Below are positions 25,381 through 34,274 of a DNA stretch of 64,000 bases, one piece after another (position 1 is the stretch's first letter; every line of letters begins with the position of its first letter). Source of the stretch: Nonomuraea zeae (GTDB lineage: Bacteria > Actinomycetota > Actinomycetes > Streptosporangiales > Streptosporangiaceae); the NCBI RefSeq assembly GCF_005889725.1, contig NZ_VCKX01000018.1, positions 16,145 to 80,144 of the forward strand. The letters are read 5' to 3'. The notes beneath the pieces are model-generated. The model ran no database searches, had not been told where the DNA came from, and worked only from the letters and a program-made list of their open reading frames with translations. The translations under genes and the position numbers were made by a program.

Positions 25381-27198
25381 ATGCGATTTCGGATGCTGGG
25401 TCCTTTACTGGTGCGAAGCGGCGCCGGCTGGACGCGGATCGCCGCGGGACGCCAGCGGCTGGTGCTGGCCGTGCTCCTGATCCACGCGGGCCGCACGGTC
25501 AGCACGGAGCAGCTGGCCGACGTCCTGTGGGGCGCGCGTCCGCCGCGGACGGCGGCCAACACCGTCGCCGCGTACGTCATGCGGCTGCGGCGGGTCCTGG
25601 GCGGCGACGCGCTGCTCACCCGGGGGAGCGGCTACGAGCTGGCCGCCGGTGAGGGGGAGATCGACGCCGACGTGTTCGAGCGGTCGCTCGCCTGCGGCCG
25701 CCGCGAGCTGCGCAGGGGACGGCTGGAGGCGGGCGCGGCCCGGCTGGCGCAGGCCCTTCGGCTGTGGCAGGGGAGCGGACCCGCGCTGGCGGACCTCCCC
25801 GAGACGCCGGTGCTGGCGGCCAGGGTGGCGCATCTGGAGCAGCTGCGCCTCGGCGCGGTGGAGGACGAGATGGGCGCGCTGCTCGACCTCGGGCAGCACG
25901 GCGAGGTGGTGGAGGAGCTGCGGCGGCTGGCCGAGGAGAGCCCGCTGCGGGAGCGGCGGTGGGAGCTGCTGATGGCGGCCCTGGCCCGGTGCGGGCGGCG
26001 GGCCGAGGCGCTGGAGACCTACCAGCGGGCGCGCCGGGTGCTGCGGGCCGAGCTGGGCGTCGAGCCGGGGGCGCGGCTGTGCGCGGCGCAGCGCAGGGTC
26101 CTGGCCGGTGACCGCATGGAGGTCGGCTGGAGACCGGCCGGCCGGCCGGAGACCGAACGGCGGCCGCCGGCGCAGCTGCCCGCCGGCGTGGCCGGGTTCA
26201 CGGGCCGGGCCGGGCAGCTCGCGCGACTGGACGCCCTGCTGCCCGCCGCGAACGCCCCGGCGGTGGTCGCCACGCTCACCGGGCCGGCCGGGGTGGGCAA
26301 GACGGCGCTGGCGGCGTGCTGGGGGCATCGGGTGCGCGACCGCTTTCCCGGCGGGCAGCTGTACGTGCACCTGCACGGACACGGCGAGCGCCCGCCCATG
26401 CCTCCGGCCGAGGCCCTGGCCGGGTTCCTCCGGGCGCTGGGCGCGTCCCGCGTCCCCGCTGACGTGGGCGAGGCGAGCGCCCTGTACCGCAGCCTCCTCG
26501 ACGGCCGGCGGGTGCTGGTGCTGCTGGACGACGCCCGTGACGCCGCGCAGGTCCGGCCGCTGCTGCCGGGCAGCCACGGCTGCGTCGCCCTGGTCACCAG
26601 CCGGGACCGGCTGACGGGGCTGGTCGCCCGCGACGGCGCGCGCCCGATGGCCCTCGGCGTCATGTCCGACCGCGAGGCCCGCGACCTCCTGACCGGCCTG
26701 CTCGCCGATCGGGCCGCGGCCGACCCGGAGGCGGCCATGGAGCTGGCCCGGTTGTGCGGCAACCTGCCGATGGCCCTGCGTGCCGCCGCCGCCAACCTCA
26801 CGTCCCGCCCGCACGAAGGCATCGCCGCGTACGCCGCCGCCCTGGCCGCCGACCGGCTCGGCGGCCTGGAGGTGGACGGAGATCCGCACAGCGGCGTGCG
26901 GGGCGCGTTCGACGCCTCGTACGCGACGCTCGGGCAGGGCGCCCGGCTGCTGTTCCGGCAGCTGGGCGCGCCGGGGCCCGCGGACGTGACCGCGGCGGAG
27001 GCGGCCACGCTGATCGGCGGCGACGTCGCGGCGGCGGCCCGCCTGCTGCGCGAGCTGGCCGCCGCTCACCTCGTCGAGGAGCACGCCACCGGCCGGTACG
27101 GCATGCCCGACCTCCTCCGCGTGTACGCCGCGGAGAAGGCGTCGGGCACGGGCCCGGCACGGAGCCGCCGGGCCACCTCGCTCTACGGGGCCGGGTAG
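25381..27198 (+). CDS. SARP/AfsR-like transcriptional regulator, short form without TPRs
   Basis: 605-residue regulator: OmpR-like winged helix (about 1-90), bacterial transcriptional activation domain (about 95-240), then an NB-ARC ATPase with Walker A G-P-A-G-V-G-K-T (about residue 300), V-L-L-D-D-A and a winged-helix segment ending P-D-L-L-R-V-Y-A-A-E. AfsR continues with TPR repeats; this protein stops about 20 residues after that motif. Such proteins activate secondary-metabolite genes and may serve the lanthipeptide cluster, though 5 kb and another operon separate them. ATG at 25381 has GGGGG eight bases upstream. Its last 16 bp overlap the convergent beta-helix gene. Confidence 0.87.
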   Translation: MRFRMLGPLLVRSGAGWTRIAAGRQRLVLAVLLIHAGRTVSTEQLADVLWGARPPRTAANTVAAYVMRLRRVLGGDALLTRGSGYELAAGEGEIDADVFERSLACGRRELRRGRLEAGAARLAQALRLWQGSGPALADLPETPVLAARVAHLEQLRLGAVEDEMGALLDLGQHGEVVEELRRLAEESPLRERRWELLMAALARCGRRAEALETYQRARRVLRAELGVEPGARLCAAQRRVLAGDRMEVGWRPAGRPETERRPPAQLPAGVAGFTGRAGQLARLDALLPAANAPAVVATLTGPAGVGKTALAACWGHRVRDRFPGGQLYVHLHGHGERPPMPPAEALAGFLRALGASRVPADVGEASALYRSLLDGRRVLVLLDDARDAAQVRPLLPGSHGCVALVTSRDRLTGLVARDGARPMALGVMSDREARDLLTGLLADRAAADPEAAMELARLCGNLPMALRAAAANLTSRPHEGIAAYAAALAADRLGGLEVDGDPHSGVRGAFDASYATLGQGARLLFRQLGAPGPADVTAAEAATLIGGDVAAAARLLRELAAAHLVEEHATGRYGMPDLLRVYAAEKASGTGPARSRRATSLYGAG

Positions 27199-29048
27199 TC
27201 GGTGACGTAGACCGGCGCGCCGACCTTGGTCGTGTCGGCCGCGTCGCCCACGCCGTTGACGACGTGGTCGATCGTCCCGGCGCTGAGGTTGACGGTCATG
27301 ATGTGGTGCAACCTGACGCCGGGGGTCCGCGGCGCCTCGAAGCCGTTTTCGGTGTGGATCTGCGGGTTGTTCTGGTTGAAGACGTAGACGCCGCCGCCGT
27401 ACAGGTTGTGCGTCCGCACCCGGTCGCCGACCTTGTAGCCGGCCCAGCCCTCGACGTCGCCGTTCATCCAGTCGGCCTGGGTGGGCGGGTCGTACGGCAG
27501 CTCGTTCTGGTAGAGGATCGTCGTCCCGTGCTCGCCGTTCCAGACCGTGTTGTACTGCTGGAAGTGCTCGACGAACAGGCCGGTCGCGGTCACGTGGTCG
27601 CCGTTGATGACGGCGCCGTTGCGGCCCAGGTTGGTGTTCCAGCGCTGGGTGTCGGTGAAGCCCTCGACGCCGTGGTCGGCGCGCCACACCCAGGCGTGGT
27701 CGATGAGCACGTTGTCGCTGTTGACCTCCAGCGCGACGCCGGTCTTGCCGACGTGCGGCCCGCCGACCCGGAAGTACACGTCGGACAGCGTGGTCGGGTT
27801 GCCCGGGGAGCTGCGGCGTTCGCCATGCTTCTTGCCCACCCGCAGCAGCACCGGCGACTTGTCGAGCCCCGCGTCCACGGTCACGCCGGCGATGACGACG
27901 CCCGGCACGCCGGCGACGTCGAGCGGGATCGAGCCGCGGACCGCGGTGAGCGTGGCGTGCCCGAGGCCGAGCACGACCGTGTCCGGGCGCTTGATCTCGA
28001 TGCTGCGCGCGATGTCGTACACGCCGGGGGTGAGCAGCAGGTGCTTGCCCCGCGCGAGCTGGCTGTTGATGACCTGCACCGAGTCCGACGGCTTCGCGAC
28101 GAAGAAGTCGGAGATCGGCAGCGAACGGCCCGGCGTCAGGCCGTCTGCCCAGGAGATGCCGCGCGTGTTCGTCCTGGCGGCGGGCACGCGGACGCTGTAC
28201 CTGCCCCGCGCGTCGGCGTACAGGTAGGGCTTCTCCCTGCTGACGGGGGTGGTGTCGAGGGTGGTGTACGGCGGCGACGGGAACCCGGTCTCCTCCGGCG
28301 CGCCGGCGACGCCCGCGAAGACCTGGTTCCACACGCCGTTCGACCAGCCGGCGATCTCGCTGTTGCGGGTCAGCCACTGCTGCTGCGAGCCGTTCGTGAC
28401 GGACGGGAGCCGGGAGTCGGCGATGAAGCCGCCGCTGGCGTACTGCGGGCCCGCGGTGCAGTAGTCCATCAGCGACAGGTTGCCGCCGCGGATGTCGAGC
28501 CGGCGCAGGGAGACCGCCTGGGAGACGGCCCAGAAGTTCGCCGAGGACCGGCAGCCGTCCTGGCCGGCCGCGTTGATGTTGATCGACAGGTTCGACAGGG
28601 TGCGCCAGAAGTTGACGAGCGCGAGGCAGTTGCCGGTCCCGCCGTCGGCCAGGCAGCGGTTGTAGACCTCGACCTTGCCGTTGATGACGACGTCCGTGGG
28701 CGAGGCGCCCAGGCCGGCGATCTCGGTGTAGTAGCCGACCTTGATCTGGAGCGGCTGCTCCGCGGTGCCGTACGTGCCCGGCTTGAACAGGTAGGCGTGG
28801 CGCGTGGCGCCCATCTCGTCGTCGACCTGGGCGGCGTGCGCCGCGTCGAGGGTCGCCTGGATGTCGCCGACCGGCATGCCCGGATCGAAGACGGTGACAT
28901 TCGGTCCTAAGTCGGGGGCGCCCGAGGGCGGCGACGCGGCGCCGGCCGCCGGGCCCGCCGTCATGACGGCGGTCGCCAGCACGAGACCGAGCGCCAGCGC
29001 CCGGCCGATCTGCCCGCGGCCCCGCCGCCTCGTCAAACCGGTCGTCAT
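27183..29048 (-). CDS. Secreted right-handed beta-helix protein, GH55-like
   Basis: 621-residue secreted protein. The signal peptide has an R-R-R-G-R stretch and ends near A-A-G-A-A-S. The rest resembles the double beta-helix of GH55 (exo-1,3-glucanase type): an early P-V-G-D-I-Q-A-T-L-D region, a second helix start L-L-T-P-G-V-Y-D-I-A, and the late segment F-V-E-H-F-Q-Q-Y-N-T-V-W-N-G-E-H-G then Y-Q-N-E-L-P-Y-D-P-P, which in GH55 lies near the active site. Some annotations call related proteins adenylyl cyclase, which the fold does not support. ATG at 29048 has AAAGGA upstream. The promoter carries a LacI-type palindrome, which fits sugar-controlled expression. Confidence 0.7.
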   Translation of the reverse strand: MTTGLTRRRGRGQIGRALALGLVLATAVMTAGPAAGAASPPSGAPDLGPNVTVFDPGMPVGDIQATLDAAHAAQVDDEMGATRHAYLFKPGTYGTAEQPLQIKVGYYTEIAGLGASPTDVVINGKVEVYNRCLADGGTGNCLALVNFWRTLSNLSININAAGQDGCRSSANFWAVSQAVSLRRLDIRGGNLSLMDYCTAGPQYASGGFIADSRLPSVTNGSQQQWLTRNSEIAGWSNGVWNQVFAGVAGAPEETGFPSPPYTTLDTTPVSREKPYLYADARGRYSVRVPAARTNTRGISWADGLTPGRSLPISDFFVAKPSDSVQVINSQLARGKHLLLTPGVYDIARSIEIKRPDTVVLGLGHATLTAVRGSIPLDVAGVPGVVIAGVTVDAGLDKSPVLLRVGKKHGERRSSPGNPTTLSDVYFRVGGPHVGKTGVALEVNSDNVLIDHAWVWRADHGVEGFTDTQRWNTNLGRNGAVINGDHVTATGLFVEHFQQYNTVWNGEHGTTILYQNELPYDPPTQADWMNGDVEGWAGYKVGDRVRTHNLYGGGVYVFNQNNPQIHTENGFEAPRTPGVRLHHIMTVNLSAGTIDHVVNGVGDAADTTKVGAPVYVTDYPAP

Positions 29049-29088
29049 AACGGTTCGTCCTTTCCGCTGCGGGTGTGCGGCAGCGCCT

Positions 29089-29104
29089 GAGAGAGCGCTC
29101 TCTC
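29089..29104. promoter_or_regulatory. LacI-family-type operator palindrome
   Basis: GAGAGAGCGCTCTCTC is a perfect 16-bp palindrome 41 bp before the beta-helix protein's start codon. Its GAGCGCTC centre matches operators of LacI-family sugar repressors in actinomycetes (for example the CebR consensus with centre GAGCGCTC). No adjacent LacI gene is present, so the regulator would act from elsewhere. Confidence 0.6.
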
Positions 29105-29235
29105 GCACCGCGACGTTTCTATCGCGTGAACGGTCGGATCACAAGAGCGCAAGCTCTTTCGTGAGGGCTTGACGGGGTTCGCCAGAGGCGGATGATCACC
29201 TTGTCAGAGAAGATCCCTAACGTGAGGATCGGGCG

Positions 29236-30657
29236 ATGCCCCGTACGAGAACCGTCCTGTCCGTGCTCGCCGTCGCCGCGTCCGCGCTGCTGACCGGCGG
29301 AACCGCCGAGGCGTCGGCGGACCTGCCGTTACCCGCGGCCGTCTTCCGCGCCACGCACAACAGCTACTCGGGCAACGTCGACGGCGCCAAGAGCTCGATC
29401 GTCTACCAGCTCGACCACGGCATCCGCTTCATCGAGCTCGACATCCACGACAACGGCTACGCCACCTCGCGCGACTACGCCATCGGCCACGACTCTCCCG
29501 GCAACCTGGTCGACCACAGCGGCAACCCGGCCTCGAACCTGCTGCGCGACTGGCTCGACGTGATCAACACCTGGTCGGCGCAGCACCCCGCCGCCGCGCC
29601 GATCGTGGTCGCGCTCGACATCAAGGACGACCTGACCGACAACGCCTCGTACGCGGCGGGCAACCTGGCCGCGCTCAACCAGGAGCTCACCTCCGTCTTC
29701 GGCCCGCGGCTGTTCCAGGCCAGGGACTACCCGGCGAGCCCGCCGACGGTGGACGCGCTGCGCGGCCGGGTGCTCCCGCTGCTGTCCGGCAACGGCGAGA
29801 CCCGGACCCAGTACAAGCGCGACATCGGCGACAACCCGGCCATCGCGATCAACGGCCGCGGCCAGGTGGTGGAGGTGCACGACTCGGGCTCGGGCGCGCT
29901 CTGGTACTGGACCGGCACGTACGGCTCCGACGGCCGCGTGACCTGGCTGCGCCACGGCCGCTACGACAGCGGCGTGACGCCGGCCATCGCGCTCAACGAC
30001 AACGGCGACCTGGTCGAGGTCCACCAGTCCCAGAACGCGACCACGCTCTGGTACCGCGTGGGCCGCCTCGCCGCCGACGGCGAGATCACCTGGTCCGCCA
30101 GCCGCCAGTACGACAACGGCGTCCTGCCGACGGTCCGGTTCACCGACGCGGCGGGCACCCAGCTGCGCGAGATCCACCGCAGCCAGAGCAGCAGCCAGAA
30201 CTGGAACTGGGACGGCGCGCTGAACGCCGGCGCGGCGACCGTCACGTGGAGCGGCAACGCCAAGACCTCCGACGCCCGCTACGACAAGGCCACCTCGGTC
30301 AGCGGCACGGCACGCGTGCACGTGTGGAACGGCGCGGACGGCCCGACCCCGGCCAGGACGCTGCGGGTCGACACCGACAGGGTCGCCGGCGCCCGCATCA
30401 GCTACCCGCAGATCGCCTTCGACGAGTTCCAGCAGGGTGACAGCGCCGAGTTGCAGCAGGGCGCGCTGTTCTACGCGGCGCCCGCCGGCGAGTCGTCGTT
30501 CATCACCGCGGCCCGGCAGGCGGGACGGCTGGCACGAGGCTGGGACTTCGACTCGGCGGGCAACGCGACCAGCCCGCTGGCCAGCTATCCGGCGACCAAC
30601 CATCCGTACGACGCCTGGTACCAGAACCTGCTCACCCAGGCCGGCGCCGTCGAGTGA
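29236..30657 (+). CDS. Secreted PI-PLC-like protein with lectin-like repeat insertion
   Basis: 473-residue secreted protein (signal peptide residues 1-27, ending A-E-A-S-A). The N-terminal half is the X domain of phosphatidylinositol-specific phospholipase C: R-A-T-H-N-S-Y, F-I-E-L-D-I-H-D and G-H-D-S-P-G carry the two catalytic His. The last 90 residues (W-D-F-D-S to Y-P-A-T-N-H-P-Y-D-A-W-Y) look like the end of the same barrel. Between them, about 190-345, lie at least three repeats of 48-49 residues with P-A-I-A-I-N and V-V-E-V-H motifs, resembling beta-propeller lectin blades. It would cleave phosphoinositide or glycolipid headgroups outside the cell. ATG follows GAGGAT. Confidence 0.82.
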   Translation: MPRTRTVLSVLAVAASALLTGGTAEASADLPLPAAVFRATHNSYSGNVDGAKSSIVYQLDHGIRFIELDIHDNGYATSRDYAIGHDSPGNLVDHSGNPASNLLRDWLDVINTWSAQHPAAAPIVVALDIKDDLTDNASYAAGNLAALNQELTSVFGPRLFQARDYPASPPTVDALRGRVLPLLSGNGETRTQYKRDIGDNPAIAINGRGQVVEVHDSGSGALWYWTGTYGSDGRVTWLRHGRYDSGVTPAIALNDNGDLVEVHQSQNATTLWYRVGRLAADGEITWSASRQYDNGVLPTVRFTDAAGTQLREIHRSQSSSQNWNWDGALNAGAATVTWSGNAKTSDARYDKATSVSGTARVHVWNGADGPTPARTLRVDTDRVAGARISYPQIAFDEFQQGDSAELQQGALFYAAPAGESSFITAARQAGRLARGWDFDSAGNATSPLASYPATNHPYDAWYQNLLTQAGAVE

Positions 30658-30684
30658 GCGCCGCTGGAGCCGGCGGCCCGGTGA

Positions 30685-30750
30685 GACGGCCCGGGTCTGA
30701 CGGCCCGGGTCTGGCGCCCGGTCGGGCAGCCCGGTCGGGCAGCCCGGTCT
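30685..30750. repeat. Two short tandem repeats between convergent genes
   Basis: GACGGCCCGGGTCT is repeated head to tail (30685-30698, 30699-30712), followed by GCCCGGTCGGGCA repeated about 2.7 times (30716-30750). Each unit is itself partly palindromic, so the transcript can form stacked GC-rich hairpins. The position between two convergent genes suggests a terminator built by slippage. Confidence 0.6.
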
Positions 30751-30760
30751 GGCGGGTCTG

Positions 30761-31057
30761 TCAGGCGGCCTGGGCGGTCGTCGCGCGTGCGGCCATCCGC
30801 CGTTCGAACCACAGCGAGGTGAACGGCGGCACCGCGCACGCCAGGCCCAGCACCACCGCGCCCCGGCTCCAGCCCGCCTCTCGCGCCGAGAGCAGCACCC
30901 CGGCCGCGTACAGCACGAACATCGCCCCGTGGATCGGCCCGAACACCTTGACGCCCAGCTCGCCGGTCTCGGTCACGTGCTTGAAGAACATCCCGATCAG
31001 CAGGCCCGCCCACGAGCACGCCTCGGCCACCGCCACGACCCGGAACCAGCGCAGCAT
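30761..31057 (-). CDS. DUF3817 family membrane protein
   Basis: 98-residue integral membrane protein with about three helices, matching the small DUF3817 family by its start (L-R-W-F-R-V-V-A-V-A-E-A) and central G-P-I-H-G-A-M-F motif. Function is unknown. It is followed at its 3' side by a repeat-built hairpin region and preceded by a short gap from the divergently placed promoter of nothing else recognised. Confidence 0.82.
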   Translation of the reverse strand: MLRWFRVVAVAEACSWAGLLIGMFFKHVTETGELGVKVFGPIHGAMFVLYAAGVLLSAREAGWSRGAVVLGLACAVPPFTSLWFERRMAARATTAQAA

Positions 31058-31124
31058 GCTTCACCCCTTCACCCGATGTCCGCGGTTACTCTACAGGCTG
31101 TAGAGGACGGTGCGGGCGCGGGCC

Positions 31125-32051
31125 TCACGGGCGCGCGATCGCCGCCAGCAGCTCCAGCTGCCGGAGCTGGTCGGCCAGCGTGGGGGCCGCGATGCGGCAG
31201 ACCAGGTGCTCGGCGCCCGCCGCCGCGTAGCCGGCCAGCGTGGCGGCCACCCGCTCGGCCGGCCCGGCGACCATGACCTGGATCGTCCGCACGGTCTCGT
31301 AGGGCAGGCCGTAGGTGGCCCTGCAGTAGGCGTCGAGATCCCGTTCGGCCTGCTCGGCGTCGTCGCTGATCAGCACGGTGACGAACAGCGCGGGGGCGAT
31401 CGCGTCCGCGGGACGACCCGCCTCGGCCGCGGCCCGGCGTACCCCGTCGAGGCCCGCCCGGTAGTCGGCGGGATCGGGCGGGTAGGGCAGCCACCCGTCG
31501 TAGAGCCGTCCCGTCCGCGCCAGCGCGGACGGGCTCGCGCCGCCCAGCCAGATCGGCGGCCCGCCCGGCCGGAACGACGGCGTCGACCCGGGCAGGTCGT
31601 CGAACCGCAGCACCTTGCCGTGGAAGGCCCGCTCGCCCGCCCACAGCGCCCGCCACAGGGCGACGGTCTCGTCCAGCCGCAGGAAGCGGCGCTCCCACGG
31701 CACCTCCGAGAGCGCGTACTCGACCTCCGACCGGCCGGGGAAGCCCGCGCCCACGGCGATGACCAGCCGCCCGGCCGACAGCTGGTCGATGGAGGCCAGC
31801 TCCTGAGCGGCGGTCACGGGACGCCGGAAGGCGGGCAGCAGCGCCGCGGTGCCGAGCGTGACGCGCTCGGTCACCGGGGCGAGGGCGGCGAGCATGGCCA
31901 GCGGCTCGACGCGCGGGCCGAGCAGGGTGTCGTTGGCCCAGAGCGAGTCGAGACCGAGCCGTTCCGCCTGGACGCCGAAGTCGACCAGCTGCCGGGCGTC
32001 GGTCCACTGGCTCTGGTTGGTGGGAAGCAGAACTCCCAGTCGCGTGTTCAT
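31125..32051 (-). CDS. LLM-class (F420/FMN-dependent) oxidoreductase
   Basis: 308-residue TIM-barrel oxidoreductase of the luciferase-like monooxygenase superfamily. Typical segments are L-G-V-L-L-P-T-N at the start, A-E-R-L-G-L-D-S-L-W-A-N-D, L-G-T-A-A-L-L-P-A-F-R-R-P, L-S-A-G-R-L-V-I-A-V-G-A-G-F and P-I-W-L-G-G-A-S-P. In actinomycetes such proteins usually use reduced F420. ATG at 32051 was chosen because the barrel starts there; an upstream extension adds 12 unrelated residues. Substrate unknown; neighbours give no hint. Confidence 0.88.
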   Translation of the reverse strand: MNTRLGVLLPTNQSQWTDARQLVDFGVQAERLGLDSLWANDTLLGPRVEPLAMLAALAPVTERVTLGTAALLPAFRRPVTAAQELASIDQLSAGRLVIAVGAGFPGRSEVEYALSEVPWERRFLRLDETVALWRALWAGERAFHGKVLRFDDLPGSTPSFRPGGPPIWLGGASPSALARTGRLYDGWLPYPPDPADYRAGLDGVRRAAAEAGRPADAIAPALFVTVLISDDAEQAERDLDAYCRATYGLPYETVRTIQVMVAGPAERVAATLAGYAAAGAEHLVCRIAAPTLADQLRQLELLAAIARP

Positions 32052-32308
32052 GCCGGCGATCGTGCTCCCGGCCGGGAATGCCGGCAATTCCCGGCAGGGA
32101 ATGGACGAAGATCCACCGGTGGGCCCGGCGCCGCGGCGTTAATATGGCTGGTGGCGGCTGTCCGCGCCCAACCTCCGGCGACTCGCCCCAGCCGGGTCAC
32201 CCCAGGAGGCAAAGGGAGGCTCACCTCTCGGACAGAAGACCTTCCGTCGGTCGTGCGCCCGCCGCACCCGTCGCTGGGGGACGCGCGGACGGCGCGCGGG
32301 AGACGTCC

Positions 32309-33457
32309 ATGACCAAGCAGGCAGACTTCAAACGGCGGGTACGCGCCCGCATGGCGAAGACCGGAGAGTCGTACGCGATCGCGCGCCGGCGGCTCCTGGG
32401 CGACCAGCCCGCCCCGATCGAGGATCGGCTGGCGGTGGCGCTGCACATCAGCAACGGCGACGGCACCGACCTGCCGGGGACCGGGCTGGCCCGGCACATC
32501 GTCTACTGGCGGGACGTGCTGCACGAAGGCCCGGTCCCCGCGGTGGGGCGCGAGGAGCTGCGCCGGGTCAGGGCCGCGTTCCTGACCGGGGCGCATGCGG
32601 ACGACCGCTCGGAGGGCATGCGCATGTTCCTGGGGCGCGACGCCGCCGTGGAGGCCAACCGCGAGGGCGAGTACGTGCTGTGGTTCGAGGCCGACCTCTA
32701 CGACCAGCTGCAGATCGTGGAGATCCTCGCCCGCCTGGCCGAGCTGGAGGTGCCGGCCGAGCGCATCACGCTGATCTGCATCGGGGAGCACGCCGGCATC
32801 GCCCGCTTCGGCGGGCTGGGCCAGCTGAGCCCCGAGCAGCTGCGCGAGCTGCCCGCGACCAACGCGTGCGCGACGCTCACCCCGGCCGCGCTGGAGCTGG
32901 CCACCCGGGCCTGGGCGGCCTTCCGCGCCCCGACGCCCGACGGCCTGCCCGCCATCGCCGCCACCCGCTCCGGTGAGCTGCGCTTCCTCGGCGAGGCCTT
33001 CGAACGTCTCGGCCGCGAGTACCCCTCCACCCGTGACGGGCTCTCACTCACCGAGCGCCGCATCCTCGCCGCCACCGCCGACGCCACTCAGGCCGGTGCC
33101 GGGGCCGATGTCGGAGACGCTGCCGGCGCCGGGCAGGGGGTCACCGCCGGTGAGGTCTTCGTCCGCGCCGCCGCTCGCGAGGCCCGCCCCTACCTCGGGG
33201 ACTCCTGGTGCTTCGCCGCGATGGACCGCCTGGCCCGGGCCCCGCACCCGCTCCTGGACGTCCACCCAGCGGGCACCCCGGTCGAACGCGACAGCCTGCT
33301 GCGGCTGACCGCCACCGGTGCACGGGTGCTGGCGGGCGAGGCGGACCACGTGGAGCTCAACGGCGTCGATCGCTGGATCGGCGGGGTGCACCTGACCGGC
33401 CGCGACGTGCGCTGGCGGTGGGACGAGGGCAGGGAGACCCTGACGACCGGCGGCTGA
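32309..33457 (+). CDS. DUF1835 domain protein
   Basis: 382-residue soluble protein. After a basic N-terminal segment (K-R-R-V-R-A-R-M-A-K) comes the DUF1835 signature H-I-S-N-G-D-G-T (about residues 47-54) and the R-D-V-L-H-E-G-P-V stretch. A second domain, possibly DUF3658, follows from about residue 250 (L-S-L-T-E-R-R-I-L), interrupted by an Ala/Gly-rich linker. Function of the family is unknown. ATG at 32309 has GGGAGA five to six bases upstream. Confidence 0.82.
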   Translation: MTKQADFKRRVRARMAKTGESYAIARRRLLGDQPAPIEDRLAVALHISNGDGTDLPGTGLARHIVYWRDVLHEGPVPAVGREELRRVRAAFLTGAHADDRSEGMRMFLGRDAAVEANREGEYVLWFEADLYDQLQIVEILARLAELEVPAERITLICIGEHAGIARFGGLGQLSPEQLRELPATNACATLTPAALELATRAWAAFRAPTPDGLPAIAATRSGELRFLGEAFERLGREYPSTRDGLSLTERRILAATADATQAGAGADVGDAAGAGQGVTAGEVFVRAAAREARPYLGDSWCFAAMDRLARAPHPLLDVHPAGTPVERDSLLRLTATGARVLAGEADHVELNGVDRWIGGVHLTGRDVRWRWDEGRETLTTGG

Positions 33458-33516
33458 CCGACGGCGGCTGACCGACGGCGGCGGGCGAGCCGCCACGCCG
33501 GAGCGGGGGCGGTGCC

Positions 33517-34170
33517 TCAGCGTGCCGGGGGCGATGCGCCGGGCCCCGGCGGCCCCGGCGGTCCCGGCGGGGCGATGCCGGCGAAGAGGTTGGCGATCAG
33601 CCGGTCCGTGAAGCCGGTGTCGATGGGCTCGGCCGGGAGCAGCAGCCGGTGGTAGCAGGCGCCCCAGAGCTGGTCGACGATCGTCTCCAGATCGACGTCC
33701 GGGCGGATCTGCCCGGCCTGCCGGGCGGTCGCGAGACGCTCCACGGCGATCTGCCGGCGCTTGCGTACGTACTGCTCCGACAGCGCCGCCGCCAGGTCCG
33801 GGTCGCTCTGCGCGGCCCCGACGATCCCGGCGATGACGGCGCCGTTGTGGCGCAGCAGACCGGCGAAGGCGTGCAACTGCGTGGTCAGGTCGCGCCGGAT
33901 GTCGCCGGTGTCGGGAAAGGCGAGCGTCTCCGCGAAAAGGTGGAAGTAGGCCTCGAACGCGAGGCTGCCCGGCGACGACCACCACTTGTAGAGGGTCATC
34001 TTGCTCACGCCGGCCAGGGCGGCGACCTTGGCGAAGGTCACGCCCGGGATGCCGTCCGAGAGCAGCAGCTCGGCCGCCGCGGCCAGCACGGCCCGGCGGA
34101 CGTCTTCGGCGCGGCGGCGTCCCCGGCCCGGCTTGAGGGCAGGTGAGGGCGGAAGGTCAGCTTGGTCCAT
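33517..34170 (-). CDS. TetR-family transcriptional regulator
   Basis: 217-residue repressor with N-terminal HTH (V-T-F-A-K-V-A-A-L-A-G-V-S-K-M-T-L-Y-K-W, about residues 43-62) and a helical ligand domain; the tail is Pro/Gly-rich. It is divergent from a short-chain dehydrogenase gene, and the AT-rich gap holds two related operators, so it very likely represses that gene and itself. Inducer unknown. Confidence 0.9.
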   Translation of the reverse strand: MDQADLPPSPALKPGRGRRRAEDVRRAVLAAAAELLLSDGIPGVTFAKVAALAGVSKMTLYKWWSSPGSLAFEAYFHLFAETLAFPDTGDIRRDLTTQLHAFAGLLRHNGAVIAGIVGAAQSDPDLAAALSEQYVRKRRQIAVERLATARQAGQIRPDVDLETIVDQLWGACYHRLLLPAEPIDTGFTDRLIANLFAGIAPPGPPGPPGPGASPPAR

Positions 34171-34207
34171 ATATGTACTCCGCGTCCACTATAGCCCTCC
34201 GCTTATA

Positions 34208-34249
34208 TGGACAAATAGTCCAGATAAGAGTTAGTGTACAAGTAGTCCA
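34208..34249. promoter_or_regulatory. Two TetR-type operators between TetR and SDR genes
   Basis: TGGACAAATAGTCCA (34208-34222) is an inverted repeat with 5-bp arms. A second, imperfect copy, TGTACAAGTAGTCCA, lies at 34235-34249, 27 bp further on and on the same face of the helix class. Both sit in a strikingly AT-rich divergent promoter region. Confidence 0.65.
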
Positions 34250-34274
34250 CATAACTGGGAAAGCGGGGATCGGC

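Noticed and set aside
25405..28377. A 990-codon open frame on the minus strand opposite the AfsR-like gene
   Set aside because: Very Arg/Gly/Pro-rich with no recognisable motif, and it lies antisense to one well-supported gene and out of frame with another. It is a by-product of high-GC codon bias.
27183..29048. Adenylyl cyclase annotation
   Set aside because: No nucleotide cyclase motif is present; the secreted beta-helix pattern fits GH55-like proteins better.
32052..32308. Small gene between the LLM oxidoreductase and the DUF1835 gene
   Set aside because: Open frames continue from the DUF1835 frame but are low-complexity and have no start with a ribosome site; it is probably promoter DNA.
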